This document shows, piece by piece, positions 43,179 through 51,621 of a DNA stretch of 64,000 nucleotides; positions within the stretch are counted from its first letter, which is position 1; the number at the start of each line of letters is the position of its first letter. The notes under the pieces are model-generated. The model was not told the DNA's origin. It ran no database searches and saw nothing but the letters and a program-made list of their open reading frames with translations. The position numbers and the translations under genes were made by a program. The DNA comes from DAITPV01 sp050692555 (GTDB lineage Bacteria > Actinomycetota > UBA4738 > CALAEC01), in the NCBI GenBank assembly GCA_050692555.1, contig JBOGVS010000010.1:11093-75092 (forward strand), written 5' to 3'.

Positions 43179-45236
43179 GTGACCGGAACGAGGACCCTCA
43201 GGGGTCGGGGCGCACCGCTGTTCCTCCTGGTGGTATCCGTCCTCCTGGTGGCCGTCAGTCTGGGGTTCGGCTATGCGCAGCAGATCAAGGCGCGGACCGA
43301 GCTCCACACCCATCTGCGGACGGTGGCCCGGGAAGAGACCGTGGCCCTGGCCAACTACTTCGAGCGAGCTCGTTCCATCGTGCTGCTCACCGCCCGGAAC
43401 CCCTCCTTCGCGGATTTCTACGAGGCGCCCGGATCGCGCAGGGCCAAGATCGCCGAGGGTGGTCCGGTGGTCGGGGAGCCGAATCAGGCCCTGGACTATC
43501 TCCAGGAGCTGTACCCCACCAGCATCGGCGAGTCCTGTTTCATCGACGTCGGGGGCGGGGAGAACTCCCGGGTCGTCCGGGGCGTGTACGCGCAGCCCGA
43601 CGAGCTCTCGCCGGACGAGTCCGCGAACCCGTTCTTCGATCCCACCTTCGCCATGGAGGAAGGCCAGGTCTACCAGGCGGAACCATACGTCTCGCCGGAC
43701 ACCGGGGAGTGGGTGATCTCCAACTCCACCCCGATGCCCTGGGACGAGGAGCAGGAGCGGGCCATCGTCCACTACGAGGTGACGGTGGAGAGCTTCCGGA
43801 TCGAGGCGGAGGGGCTCGCCGAAGACACCGAGGTGGTCGTCCTGGACGAGCGGTCCGGTCAGGTGGTCATCGATTCGAGCCGGCCGCAGGTGAAGGGCGC
43901 CGGGCTGGGACGGGGACCCGACGAGGGGTACGCGGGGATCCTGTCGTCAGGATCGGATTCCGGGCTCACCGAGATCGACGGCGCCGCGGCGGCCTTCCGT
44001 CGCCTTCCGGCGACCGAAGGTAATGCCAACCGGTGGATCGTGGTGGCCACCTCCGAGCATCCCTTCGGTTTCCTGGCGTCGGTGGGGGTCGGTCCCCCGG
44101 GGATGCTCCTGGCCTCGTTGGTCCTCCTCACGGTGGGCATCGGCAACTTCCGCACCGCGCAGCGAGAGCTCACCACGGCCGCGCTGACGGACGGGCTGAC
44201 CGGGCTGGGGAACCGGCGGCAGTTGATGGCGACCCTCGAGGACGCCATCGAGAGCGCCACGCTCGAGCAACCGATCCGAGTGGCGATCTTCGATCTCGAC
44301 GGGTTCAAGAGCTACAACGACGCGTTCGGCCATCCCGCGGGGGACGCCTTGCTCCAACGTCTCAGCAGGAAGCTCAAGGACATGGTGGGGCGTCGCGGAA
44401 CCGTGTATCGGCTGGGGGGCGACGAGTTCTGTCTGCTGACCGGGGAGGCCGGGGGCGTCGGCCATGCCCTGGTGGAGGCGGCCTCCATGGCTTTGTCGGA
44501 GCGCGGAGAGGGCTTCATGGTCACCAGCTCGAAGGGTTCGTGCCTGGTGCCGACCGAAGCCCGGGAGGTATCCGAGGCGCTACGCATCGCAGACACCCGG
44601 ATGTACGCGGAGAAGCTCATCCGGCGACCCTCGCCCGAGCGCCAGAGCCGGGATGTCCTGCTCCGCGCTCTCCAGGAGCGCTATCCGGAGCTCTCGGCTC
44701 ACCTCGAGGCCGTGGGGGAGTACGCCGAGATGGTCGGGCGGCATCTGGGCCTGGAAGGGACGGACCTCGCGAAGGTCCGCCGCGCCGGCGAGCTGCACGA
44801 TGTGGGCAAGGTGGCCATCCCGGACGTGATCCTTCGCAAGCCCGGTCCACTGGACGAGGAGGAGTGGGCGTTCCTACGGCGTCACAGCCTGGTGGGGGAG
44901 CGGATCCTGGAGGCCGCTCCGTCACTCTCGAACGTGGCGAAGCTCGTGCGGGCCCATCACGAGCGGTGGGACGGTTCCGGCTACCCCTCGGGGCTTGCGG
45001 GAGAAGACATCCCTCTCGGCGCTCGCATCGTGGCGGTATGCGACGCGTACCACGCCATGGTGGCGGGCCGAGCCTACCAGCGGGCCAAGACGCACGGGGA
45101 GGCCCTCGCGGAGCTCCGGGAGTTCGCCGGGACCCAGTTCGACGCTTCGGTGGTGGAGGCGTTCTGCGAGATGGTCAACGACGTGCCACCTCCAGATCAC
45201 CTGGACGCGCTGACCCACCGCCACGAGTACGCCTGA
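43179..45236 (+). CDS. Membrane receptor with GGDEF and HD-GYP domains (c-di-GMP turnover)
   Basis: A 685-aa protein. A helix at ~residues 10-30 and another at ~305-322 flank an extracytoplasmic sensor domain of the Cache/PAS type (GEWVISNSTPMP, IDSSRPQV). GGDEF is intact at residues 413-417 within RLGGDEFCLLTG, preceded by TDGLTGLGNRRQL. The C-terminal HD-GYP domain has HDVGK (540-544), HHERWDGSGYP (from 593) and VCDAYHAM. It could both make and break c-di-GMP, depending on the signal. GTG start at 43179. Its stop is 4 bp from the convergent patatin gene. Confidence 0.92.
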   Translation: MTGTRTLRGRGAPLFLLVVSVLLVAVSLGFGYAQQIKARTELHTHLRTVAREETVALANYFERARSIVLLTARNPSFADFYEAPGSRRAKIAEGGPVVGEPNQALDYLQELYPTSIGESCFIDVGGGENSRVVRGVYAQPDELSPDESANPFFDPTFAMEEGQVYQAEPYVSPDTGEWVISNSTPMPWDEEQERAIVHYEVTVESFRIEAEGLAEDTEVVVLDERSGQVVIDSSRPQVKGAGLGRGPDEGYAGILSSGSDSGLTEIDGAAAAFRRLPATEGNANRWIVVATSEHPFGFLASVGVGPPGMLLASLVLLTVGIGNFRTAQRELTTAALTDGLTGLGNRRQLMATLEDAIESATLEQPIRVAIFDLDGFKSYNDAFGHPAGDALLQRLSRKLKDMVGRRGTVYRLGGDEFCLLTGEAGGVGHALVEAASMALSERGEGFMVTSSKGSCLVPTEAREVSEALRIADTRMYAEKLIRRPSPERQSRDVLLRALQERYPELSAHLEAVGEYAEMVGRHLGLEGTDLAKVRRAGELHDVGKVAIPDVILRKPGPLDEEEWAFLRRHSLVGERILEAAPSLSNVAKLVRAHHERWDGSGYPSGLAGEDIPLGARIVAVCDAYHAMVAGRAYQRAKTHGEALAELREFAGTQFDASVVEAFCEMVNDVPPPDHLDALTHRHEYA

Positions 45237-45240
45237 AGCG

Positions 45241-46077
45241 TCAGTCCCGAGACCCCATCCACGCCTTCCCGGCCCGGTCGAGCTCCCTGGCCGCCTGGGC
45301 CAGCCCCGCCTCGAGGGCCTCCGCTCGCCTACCCGGGTCGAGCGGGTTGGGTCCGATGGCCTCCAGGGCTTCCCGGTCCGGCGAGACGATCACCACACTG
45401 GCGTCTCCCAGGGCTACGACCTCGTCCTCCAACGAGCCCTCCAGCCCGAGGGTATAGGGGGCCAGGATCGCCACGGGGTTGTAGCCGGCCGCGAGGTCGG
45501 AGTTGTTGATCGAGCGAACGCCTCCGTCCATGTATCGGCGGCCGTCGATGCCGACCGGCGGCCACACCCCCGGTACCGCGCAGCTGGCCGCGACGGCCTG
45601 GACCAACGGGACGCCGGAGTCCCGGTCCCAGACCACGAACCTCCCGTCGCCGGCGTCCACGGCGGTGATCAGGAGCTTGCGCTCCGGCCACTGGTGACTT
45701 GGCAGGCGCGATGCGATGACTCCTAGTCGCTCGGTCTCGCTCACCCTCGACGACGTGAGGGCCATCTCCCCGATCCGGGCTCGAAGCTCCTGGGGGGTCC
45801 GACCTTTCTTCCTCAGGGCGACGATCGCGGCGACCATCTGCCCGGGGTCGAGCTCAGGGGCGGCCGGCGCCGCCTCGGAGGCACGGCGGGACGCCGCCAC
45901 ATCAACGAGGTCGACGCCCGTGGCGATCAGGGCACCCACGAAGGAGCCCGCCGAGGTCCCCACGATGAGGTCGGCGGCCGTGAGATCCACCCCACCGTCC
46001 CGCAAACCCCTGAGGACCCCGAGCTCCCACCAGATCCCGGTGACACCGCCACCGCCGAGGACGAGGGCCCGCTCCAC
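45241..46077 (-). CDS. Patatin-like phospholipase
   Basis: A 278-aa alpha/beta hydrolase with a Ser-Asp dyad. The oxyanion motif GGGGVTGIWWELGVL and the nucleophile motif GTSAGSFVGAL lie near the N-terminus. The catalytic Asp is in YMDGGVRSINNSDLA. It would release fatty acids from phospholipids in the cytoplasm or at the membrane. GTG start at 46077, 6 bp after the metallo-hydrolase stop. It is the last gene of a tightly packed leftward operon. Confidence 0.9.
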   Translation of the reverse strand: MERALVLGGGGVTGIWWELGVLRGLRDGGVDLTAADLIVGTSAGSFVGALIATGVDLVDVAASRRASEAAPAAPELDPGQMVAAIVALRKKGRTPQELRARIGEMALTSSRVSETERLGVIASRLPSHQWPERKLLITAVDAGDGRFVVWDRDSGVPLVQAVAASCAVPGVWPPVGIDGRRYMDGGVRSINNSDLAAGYNPVAILAPYTLGLEGSLEDEVVALGDASVVIVSPDREALEAIGPNPLDPGRRAEALEAGLAQAARELDRAGKAWMGSRD

Positions 46078-46083
46078 GCTGGC

Positions 46084-46932
46084 TCAGTCGCCCAGGCTGA
46101 GCTCCATGCCTTCGTAGGCCAGGACCGGTTCGGGGCCCGCCCCTTCCCACAGCCCCGTGGCCCGCTCCAGGAGACGCTCGAGGTCATCGTCGGTGTGCAA
46201 CGGATCGTGATGGAACATCACCAGCTGCCGGGCCTCCACGATCTGAGCGAACGTCACCACGTGCACCACGCTGGAGTGCCCCCACCCCACTCGCTGCGTG
46301 TATTCCTCTTCGGTGTACTGGGAGTCGTGGAACAGGAGGTCGGCCTGATGGGCCACGGCGTGGCCGCTGATCCACTCCGGCTCCACGGTCCGGAGGTCCA
46401 CGCCGAGCGCCGGCTCGTGGTCGGGGATGTAGGCCAGGCTCTGCCCGTTCTCGGAGACACGGAAGCCAACCGTGGGTCCCCGGTGCGAGACGGGACGGGC
46501 CCGGATCAGCGCGTTGCCGATCTTCCAGTCGTCGTCCGGCACGTCGTGGAAGGTCGGCTTCGAGGGGATGTCCGACAAATGGATGGGGAACAGTGGAGGA
46601 GATAGGTACCGGGCGATGCGCCGCTCCAGGCTCCGAAGGGGGGACGGCGGCCCCCAGATGTGGAGGTCCACGTCGGGGCGCCACAGCGGGCCGAAGAACC
46701 CCAGGCCCTCCAGGTGGTCGAGGTGCAGGTGGGTGAGGAACAGATGGATCGTCCGGGGAAGCTCCTCGTTCAGGGCGATGCCAAGCGGACGGATCCCGGT
46801 GCCCGCGTCGAGGATGATCAGGGACTCGTCATCCAGCCGGAGCTCCACGCACGAGGTGTTGCCTCCGTAGCGAACCGTTTCCGGACCGGGTGACGCCAGC
46901 GAGCCCCGGCATCCCCAGATCCTTGCCTGCAC
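46084..46932 (-). CDS. Metallo-beta-lactamase-fold hydrolase (PhnP/RNase Z-like)
   Basis: A 282-aa protein with LTHLHLDHLEGLGFF, the HxHxDH zinc motif, plus PDHEP and HDSQYTEEEY ligands. It starts QARIWGCRGSLASPGPETVRYGG, as in the group of phosphodiesterase-like members. The GTG at 46932 is chosen because this conserved start follows it; the longer frame to 47034 overlaps the PAS gene. The substrate is unknown. It follows the PAS gene by 1 bp. Confidence 0.86.
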   Translation of the reverse strand: MQARIWGCRGSLASPGPETVRYGGNTSCVELRLDDESLIILDAGTGIRPLGIALNEELPRTIHLFLTHLHLDHLEGLGFFGPLWRPDVDLHIWGPPSPLRSLERRIARYLSPPLFPIHLSDIPSKPTFHDVPDDDWKIGNALIRARPVSHRGPTVGFRVSENGQSLAYIPDHEPALGVDLRTVEPEWISGHAVAHQADLLFHDSQYTEEEYTQRVGWGHSSVVHVVTFAQIVEARQLVMFHHDPLHTDDDLERLLERATGLWEGAGPEPVLAYEGMELSLGD

Positions 46933-46933
46933 G

Positions 46934-47347
46934 CTATCCCTCGCCCCGCTCCCAGAAGATGGCCACCGCCCCGACGAACTCGTCGGTCCGGGCGAACAGC
47001 GGGAAGGCGGTGACCGCGATGTTCCGGCGCACACCGTCCAGCCCGGTGATCACCAGCCCCCGGTGAGCGGGGTGGCGGCCGACCAGGGCCTGGGTGAGCG
47101 GCAGATCATCGGAGTCCAGCTTCTCCCCCGAGTCGGGGTCCTCGGGATAGAACCTCGTTCCCCACTCCTCGGGGGACAGCTCCCCCGTCTCCGCGAAGCT
47201 CTGGCCGAGGATCGACTCGGCCGGTTCGTTGAAGTAGACCAGGGTGCCGTCGGGGTCGACGAGGAACATCGGCGTGGCGATGCTGGAGGCCAGCCCGCGG
47301 CCCAGGATGAGAACGAGGTTGTGCTCCTCGGTAGGCACGGGGGTCAC
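46934..47347 (-). CDS. PAS-domain protein
   Basis: A 137-aa protein consisting of one PAS fold: ATPMFLVDPDGTLVYFNEPAESILGQSF, GTRFYPEDPDSGEKL, and LDGVRRNIAVTAFPLFARTDEFVGAVAIFWE. No kinase, GGDEF or DNA-binding domain is attached, so it may work as a separate sensory partner. The long frame upstream overlaps the repeat-protein gene and is rejected. GTG 47347 overlaps that gene's stop by 4 bases. Confidence 0.78.
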   Translation of the reverse strand: MTPVPTEEHNLVLILGRGLASSIATPMFLVDPDGTLVYFNEPAESILGQSFAETGELSPEEWGTRFYPEDPDSGEKLDSDDLPLTQALVGRHPAHRGLVITGLDGVRRNIAVTAFPLFARTDEFVGAVAIFWERGEG

Positions 47348-47916
47348 GCCTTGTCGCCCTTCCCCACCACACCCTCGATGACGTCTCGCGGAAGCGAGGC
47401 GGCGGCCCGGAGCCCCTTCTTCACGGCCTCGACGGCGTCCTTGGAGACCTCGCCGGCGGCCTCGACCGCGGCCTCCGCGGCGCCCTTGGCCACTCCGGCC
47501 ACGTCCTTCCCAACCCGTCCGGCGGCCTCCACCGCACCCTCCACCGCGGCCACGGCGGTCCCCGCCACGTCCCCTCCGACCTCGACGGCACCCTTCACCG
47601 CGGCCCGAACGGCGTGGCGAGCCCCGTCGATCACGTCGCCGCCCACCTCGGCCACTGCCTGCACGGCTCCGGACACCACGCCCTTGGCTCCGGCCGCAAG
47701 CTCGACGCCGGCCTCCGAGGTGCCCCGGACGGCGCCCTTCACGGTGTCGGTGACCACGCCGACCGTTGCTGCGGCGACCTCGCTGGCGCTTCGCAACGCC
47801 CCCGTGACCAGGTCGGTAGCGGTCTGGCGCACGGCGTCCACGATGTCGCCTGTCCCCTTCACCACCCCGACCACTGCGTTCTTGGCCTTCTCTACCAGGT
47901 TCTCGGCCACGCTCAC
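47344..47916 (-). CDS. Ala/Val-rich amphipathic-repeat protein
   Basis: A 190-aa protein of low complexity with recurrent A, V, G, K, E, D units such as GAVQAVAEVGGDVIDGARHAV and VAKGAAEAAVEAAGEVSKDAV, spaced about 11 to 22 residues. This pattern gives amphipathic helices, like LEA group 3 or phasin-like proteins that coat membranes or granules. The GTG start has an AGGAGG site 9 nt upstream. It leads the PAS-hydrolase-patatin operon, so a link with lipid surfaces is an attractive but unproven idea. Confidence 0.72.
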   Translation of the reverse strand: MSVAENLVEKAKNAVVGVVKGTGDIVDAVRQTATDLVTGALRSASEVAAATVGVVTDTVKGAVRGTSEAGVELAAGAKGVVSGAVQAVAEVGGDVIDGARHAVRAAVKGAVEVGGDVAGTAVAAVEGAVEAAGRVGKDVAGVAKGAAEAAVEAAGEVSKDAVEAVKKGLRAAASLPRDVIEGVVGKGDKA

Positions 47917-47941
47917 TCACCTCCTGTGCTCGGTTCGGTCC

Positions 47942-47991
47942 ACTATAGGCGGGCGGTGCTCGGGGGGGAACACAGGAGGCCACGCTATGCT
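47942..47991. promoter_or_regulatory. Divergent promoters for the leftward operon and selD
   Basis: On the minus strand TATAGT (complement of 47942-47947) lies 25 nt before the GTG of the repeat-protein gene and leaves a leader with the AGGAGG site. On the plus strand TATGCT (47986-47991) is 6 nt before the selD ATG, as for a leaderless message. Confidence 0.5.
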
Positions 47992-47997
47992 CGGGCC

Positions 47998-49056
47998 ATG
48001 CGCGACGAGGTGCGCCTCACGAAATACAGCCACGGGGCCGGCTGAGCCTGCAAGCTCAGTCCACAGGACCTGGCTCAGGTGCTGGGCCAGCTGACCCCCA
48101 CCGAATACCCCGGCGACGTCCTGGTGGCCGCGGACACCCGGGACGACGCCGCCGTGTACCGTCTGCCCGGCGGCACCGCCCTGGTGCAGACGGTGGACTT
48201 CTTCACGCCCATCGTGGACGACCCGTTCGACTGGGGCCGCATCGCCGCAGCCAACGCGGTGAGCGACGTGTACGCCATGGGCGGGCGTCCGGCGCTGGCG
48301 CTCAACCTGGTGGCCTGGCCGGTGGACGATCTGCCGCTCGACCTCCTGGTGCGGGTGCTGGAGGGTGGGGCCAAGACCGCGGTGGAGGCCGGGATGGCCA
48401 TCGTGGGCGGCCACAGCATCCATGACCCCGAGCCGAAGTACGGGATGGCCGTGACCGGCTTCGTCGATCCGGACCGGATGGTCAGGAACTCGACCGCTCC
48501 CGCGGGTGGTCGCCTGTTCCTCACCAAGCCTCTGGGCCTGGGGATCGTCACCACCGCGATCAAGCGGCAGGAGGCCTCTAGGGACCAGGTCGCCACGGCC
48601 GTGGACACCATGGCCGCGTTGAACGCCCCGGCCGCGGAGGCCATGGTCGAGGCCGGGGCGGACGCCGCCACCGACGTCACCGGGTTCGGGCTCCTGGGCC
48701 ACCTCCACGAGATGCTCCTGGCCTCGGAGGTGGCCGCTCGTCTGGACGCCGCGGCCGTTCCGCTGCTCGCGGGTACGCTCGACCTGGCCAAGCGGGACGT
48801 GGTGCCGGGAGGGACGAAGGCGAACTACACCTATCTGCATCCGCACGTCGATTGGGGCGATCTCCCGACGAGCGAGCAACTGGTTCTGGCCGACGCCCAG
48901 ACCTCCGGTGGGCTGCTAATCGCCGTGGCGGAGGAGCGGGCCTCCGGGCTGGCCGGGGCCCTGGAACAGCGAGCCGTGTCGTACCGGGACATCGGGGTCA
49001 CCGAGGCCGGCGGGAGCGGACGGATCGCCATCCGGGGCAGGCTGTCCGAAGGCTGA
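47998..49056 (+). CDS. selD: Selenide, water dikinase, itself a selenoprotein (in-frame TGA = Sec16)
   Basis: A 352-aa enzyme that makes selenophosphate, the selenium donor for Sec-tRNA and selenouridine. Reading from ATG 47998, codon 16 is TGA (48043-48045). Translated as U the active-site loop is SHGAGUACKLSP, matching the Cys/Sec-x-x-Lys catalytic site of SelD (C17 and K20 in E. coli). The frame stays open to 49056 and includes VDFFTPIVDDPFDWGRIAAANAVSDVYAMGG, VGGHSIHDPEPKYG, TDVTGFGLLGHLHEM and DAQTSGGLL. Starting after the TGA would remove the catalytic residues. The start has a -10 box 6 nt upstream. Confidence 0.93.
48043..48077 (+). promoter_or_regulatory. SECIS-like hairpin in selD
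   Basis: Directly at the TGA, TGAGCC (48043-48048) pairs with GGCTCA (48072-48077). Inside, GTCC-ACA-GGAC (48059-48069) forms an apical hairpin 14-26 nt after the TGA, the distance bacterial SelB needs. It can fold only while selD is being read, like formate dehydrogenase SECIS elements. An alternative short GAGC/GCTC pairing (48044-48057) competes. Confidence 0.65.
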
Positions 49057-49071
49057 ATCCGATCGCTCTGG

Positions 49072-49077
49072 TACGAT
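49072..49077 (+). promoter_or_regulatory. -10 element of the cysO locus
   Basis: TACGAT, 8 nt before the ATG at 49086, just after selD. It suggests a leaderless first gene. Confidence 0.45.
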
Positions 49078-49085
49078 TTTCCGTG

Positions 49086-49514
49086 ATGGACCTCTCCCGT
49101 TCGATGTTCGACGAGATCGTGGCCCACGCCCGTGCCGGCCTGCCCAACGAGGCCTGCGGCGTGCTCGCGGGTGAGAAGGGCCGTCCCGTCCGGGTCTACC
49201 CGATGCGGAACGCCGAGCAGAGCCCTGTGGTCTATCGCTTCGACGAGCGGGAGCAGCTCGAGGTGTTCAACGAGATCGAGGACAAGGGCTGGGATCTCCT
49301 GGGCTTCTTCCACTCCCACACCCACACCGAGGCCCAGCCGTCGCCGACCGACCGGGCTCACGCGCACTGGCCGGATCCCATCACCGGCAAGGAGGTCCCG
49401 GCCTACCCAGGCACCTCCTACCTGATACTTTCGCTGGCCGGGGACCGGCCGGAGCTCCGGGCGTTCCGGTTCGAGAACGGCCGCTCCGAAGAGGAGGAGG
49501 TGCGCATCTGGTGA
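49086..49514 (+). CDS. mec: JAMM/MPN+ metalloprotease (Mec type)
   Basis: A 142-aa zinc isopeptidase of the Rv1334 type. It contains NEACGVLAGEKG (Glu of the active site), and LLGFFHSHTHTEAQPSPTDRAHA, the HxHx7SxxD JAMM motif. In Mycobacterium this enzyme releases cysteine from the CysO-cysteine adduct. ATG 49086 is chosen for the -10 spacing; GTG 49083 is an alternative. It overlaps the adenylyltransferase gene by 4 bases. Confidence 0.9.
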   Translation: MDLSRSMFDEIVAHARAGLPNEACGVLAGEKGRPVRVYPMRNAEQSPVVYRFDEREQLEVFNEIEDKGWDLLGFFHSHTHTEAQPSPTDRAHAHWPDPITGKEVPAYPGTSYLILSLAGDRPELRAFRFENGRSEEEEVRIW

Positions 49515-50368
49515 GCGCACCCTTCACCGAGGATCAGGTCCGCCGCTACGCCCGGCACGTGATCCTCCCGGGCATCGGGGGGGATGGACAGCGACGGTTG
49601 ATGGACGCCAGCGTGCTGGTCATCGGGGCCGGCGGCCTGGGATCGCCGGCGGCCATGTACCTCGCCGCCGCCGGCGTGGGGACCATCGGGCTGGTGGACT
49701 TCGACCGCGTGGAGCTGTCGAACCTGCAGCGCCAGCTCCTCCACGACACCGCCGACGTCGGGCGCCCCAAGGTGGAGTCGGGGAAGGAGCGGCTCGCCGG
49801 ACTGAACCCCAACGTCGAGGTGGTCACCCACCCCACCCTGCTGACGTCGTCGAATGCGTTCGACGTGCTGGGCGGCTACGACGTGGTGGTGGACGGCACC
49901 GACAACTTCCCGGTCCGGTACCTGGTCAACGACGCCACCCAGATGCTCGGCAAGCCGCTGGTTTACGGGTCGATCTATCAATGGGAGGGCCAAGCCAGCG
50001 TGTTCCTGCCGGGCCCGGAGACCCCGTGCTATCGCTGCCTGTTCCCGGAGCCGCCACCTCCGGGCACCGTCCCCTCCTGCGCGGAGGGCGGGGTGTTCGG
50101 CGTCCTGCCCGGGATCATCGGCTCGATCCAGGCCGTGGAGGCCATCAAGCTGATCCTGGACGTGGGCCAGTCGCTGGCCGGCAAGCTGGTCCTGTACGAC
50201 GCCCTGCGGAACGAGTTCACCACGGTGAAGCTGCGCTGGGACCTCGACTGCCCGGTGTGCGGAAAGCACCCGTCGGTGACCGAGCTGATCGACTACGAGG
50301 CGTTCTGCGGCCTGGCCCCGGGGCAGGCGCCCCCGGAAGCCGAGCACACCCCATCAGGGAGGGAGTGA
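49511..50368 (+). CDS. MoeB/ThiF-type adenylyltransferase for CysO
   Basis: A 285-aa E1-like enzyme. It has VLVIGAGGLGSPAAMYLAAAGVG (ATP-binding), the R-finger in LQRQLLHDTADVG, and CxxC pairs CYRC and CPVC for zinc. The C-terminal rhodanese domain of MoeZ is missing, so sulfur must be supplied otherwise. It would adenylate the C-terminal glycine of CysO, encoded next. It starts with GTG overlapping mec. Confidence 0.9.
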   Translation: MSAPFTEDQVRRYARHVILPGIGGDGQRRLMDASVLVIGAGGLGSPAAMYLAAAGVGTIGLVDFDRVELSNLQRQLLHDTADVGRPKVESGKERLAGLNPNVEVVTHPTLLTSSNAFDVLGGYDVVVDGTDNFPVRYLVNDATQMLGKPLVYGSIYQWEGQASVFLPGPETPCYRCLFPEPPPPGTVPSCAEGGVFGVLPGIIGSIQAVEAIKLILDVGQSLAGKLVLYDALRNEFTTVKLRWDLDCPVCGKHPSVTELIDYEAFCGLAPGQAPPEAEHTPSGRE

Positions 50369-50370
50369 CG

Positions 50371-50670
50371 GTGCCCGTCGAGGTCAAGATCCCCACGATC
50401 CTGCGAACCGCCACCGGCGGTGAGTCCGTGGTTACCGGGGATGGGGGGACCGTCCGCGAGCTCCTGGAGGATCTCGAGGCGAGATATCCTGGCATCCGGG
50501 CTCGGGTGGTCACCGACGACGGCGGTCTCCACCGGTTCGTGAACGTGTACGTGAACGACGAGGACGTTCGGTACCTGGGCTCCCTGGAGACCGAGCTGAA
50601 GGACGGTGACGTGGTCTCCATCCTCCCCGCCGTGGCCGGCGGGGCTGGCGCTCGTGCGTCGCTGGGATAG
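50371..50670 (+). CDS. cysO: CysO-type sulfur carrier protein with C-terminal extension
   Basis: A 99-aa ubiquitin-fold (ThiS/MoaD) carrier: VPVEVKIPTILRTATGGESV, GTVRELLEDLEARYPGIRAR, NVYVNDEDVRYLGSLETELKDGD, VVSILPAVAGG. After the expected terminal GG the frame runs on for AGARASLG. CysO must end in GG to be adenylated and thiocarboxylated, so the tail must be removed, perhaps by the JAMM protease in the same operon. The GTG at 50371 lies 7 nt after GGGAGGGA. Confidence 0.88.
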   Translation: MPVEVKIPTILRTATGGESVVTGDGGTVRELLEDLEARYPGIRARVVTDDGGLHRFVNVYVNDEDVRYLGSLETELKDGDVVSILPAVAGGAGARASLG

Positions 50671-50679
50671 TCCCCGGCG

Positions 50680-51612
50680 GTGAGAGCGGACGACATCCTC
50701 GGGGCGGTGGGGAACACACCGCTGGTCGGGATCCAGCGGCTGTCGCCGAAACCGTCCGTGCGGCTGTGGGCCAAGCTCGAGGGCCAGAACCCCACCGGCT
50801 CGTTGAAGGACCGGATCGCGGTGGCCATGGTCGAAGATGCCGAGCGCACCGGACACCTGACCGCGGACAAGATCATCCTCGAGCCGACCAGCGGAAATAC
50901 CGGGATCGCCCTGGCCATGGTGGCCCGACGGAAGGGCTACCGGATGATGGCGGTGATGCCCGACAACGCCAGCGAGGAGCGGGTCCGGCTCCTCGAGCTG
51001 TATGGCGCCGAGATCGTGTTCAGCCCCGCCGACAAGGGCACCAACGGTTCGATCGACGTGGCCAGGAGGATGGCCGAGGACCCCCGGTACTTCATGCCGT
51101 TCCAGTACGGCAATCCCGCGAACCCCAGAGCTCACTACGAGGGCACCGGCGCGGAGATCGTTCGGGACCTCCCCGAGATCACCCACTTCGTCGCCGGGTT
51201 GGGAACCGGGGGGACGCTCACCGGGGCCGGCCGGCGACTCAAGGAGCACGACCCGGCCGTCAAGGTCATCGCCGCGGAGCCGGAGCTCGGGGAGCTCGTC
51301 TACGGTCTCCGGTCGCTGGATGAGGGGTTCATCCCGCCGATCCTGGACGAAGGCGTCCTGGACCGAAAGATCCTGGTGGGTTCGGGCGACGCACTCCGCT
51401 CGACCCGGGCGCTGGCGGAGCAGGAGGGCATCTTCGCGGGCATCTCGTCGGGCGCGGTGATCCATGCGGCGCGAAGGGTCGTGGAGGAGATCGAGTCGGG
51501 TGACGTCGTGTGTCTGCTGGCCGACGGTGGATGGAAGTACCTGTCCACGGACGCGTGGGCGGAGGACGCCGAGCAGGCGGCGAAGAAAGTCGACGAGACC
51601 CTGTGGTGGTAG
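50680..51612 (+). CDS. cysM: Cysteine synthase CysM (CysO-dependent)
   Basis: A 310-aa PLP enzyme that attaches O-phosphoserine-derived aminoacrylate to CysO thiocarboxylate. The PLP lysine is in NPTGSLKDRIAVAMV, the substrate loop is EPTSGNTGIALA, and the phosphate-binding loop is GLGTGGTLTGAGRRL. The C-terminus (AKKVDETLWW) resembles the mycobacterial CysM tail, which closes over the active site. It belongs to the mec-moeB-cysO-cysM module. GTG start. Confidence 0.92.
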   Translation: MRADDILGAVGNTPLVGIQRLSPKPSVRLWAKLEGQNPTGSLKDRIAVAMVEDAERTGHLTADKIILEPTSGNTGIALAMVARRKGYRMMAVMPDNASEERVRLLELYGAEIVFSPADKGTNGSIDVARRMAEDPRYFMPFQYGNPANPRAHYEGTGAEIVRDLPEITHFVAGLGTGGTLTGAGRRLKEHDPAVKVIAAEPELGELVYGLRSLDEGFIPPILDEGVLDRKILVGSGDALRSTRALAEQEGIFAGISSGAVIHAARRVVEEIESGDVVCLLADGGWKYLSTDAWAEDAEQAAKKVDETLWW

Positions 51613-51621
51613 GCTGCGCCG

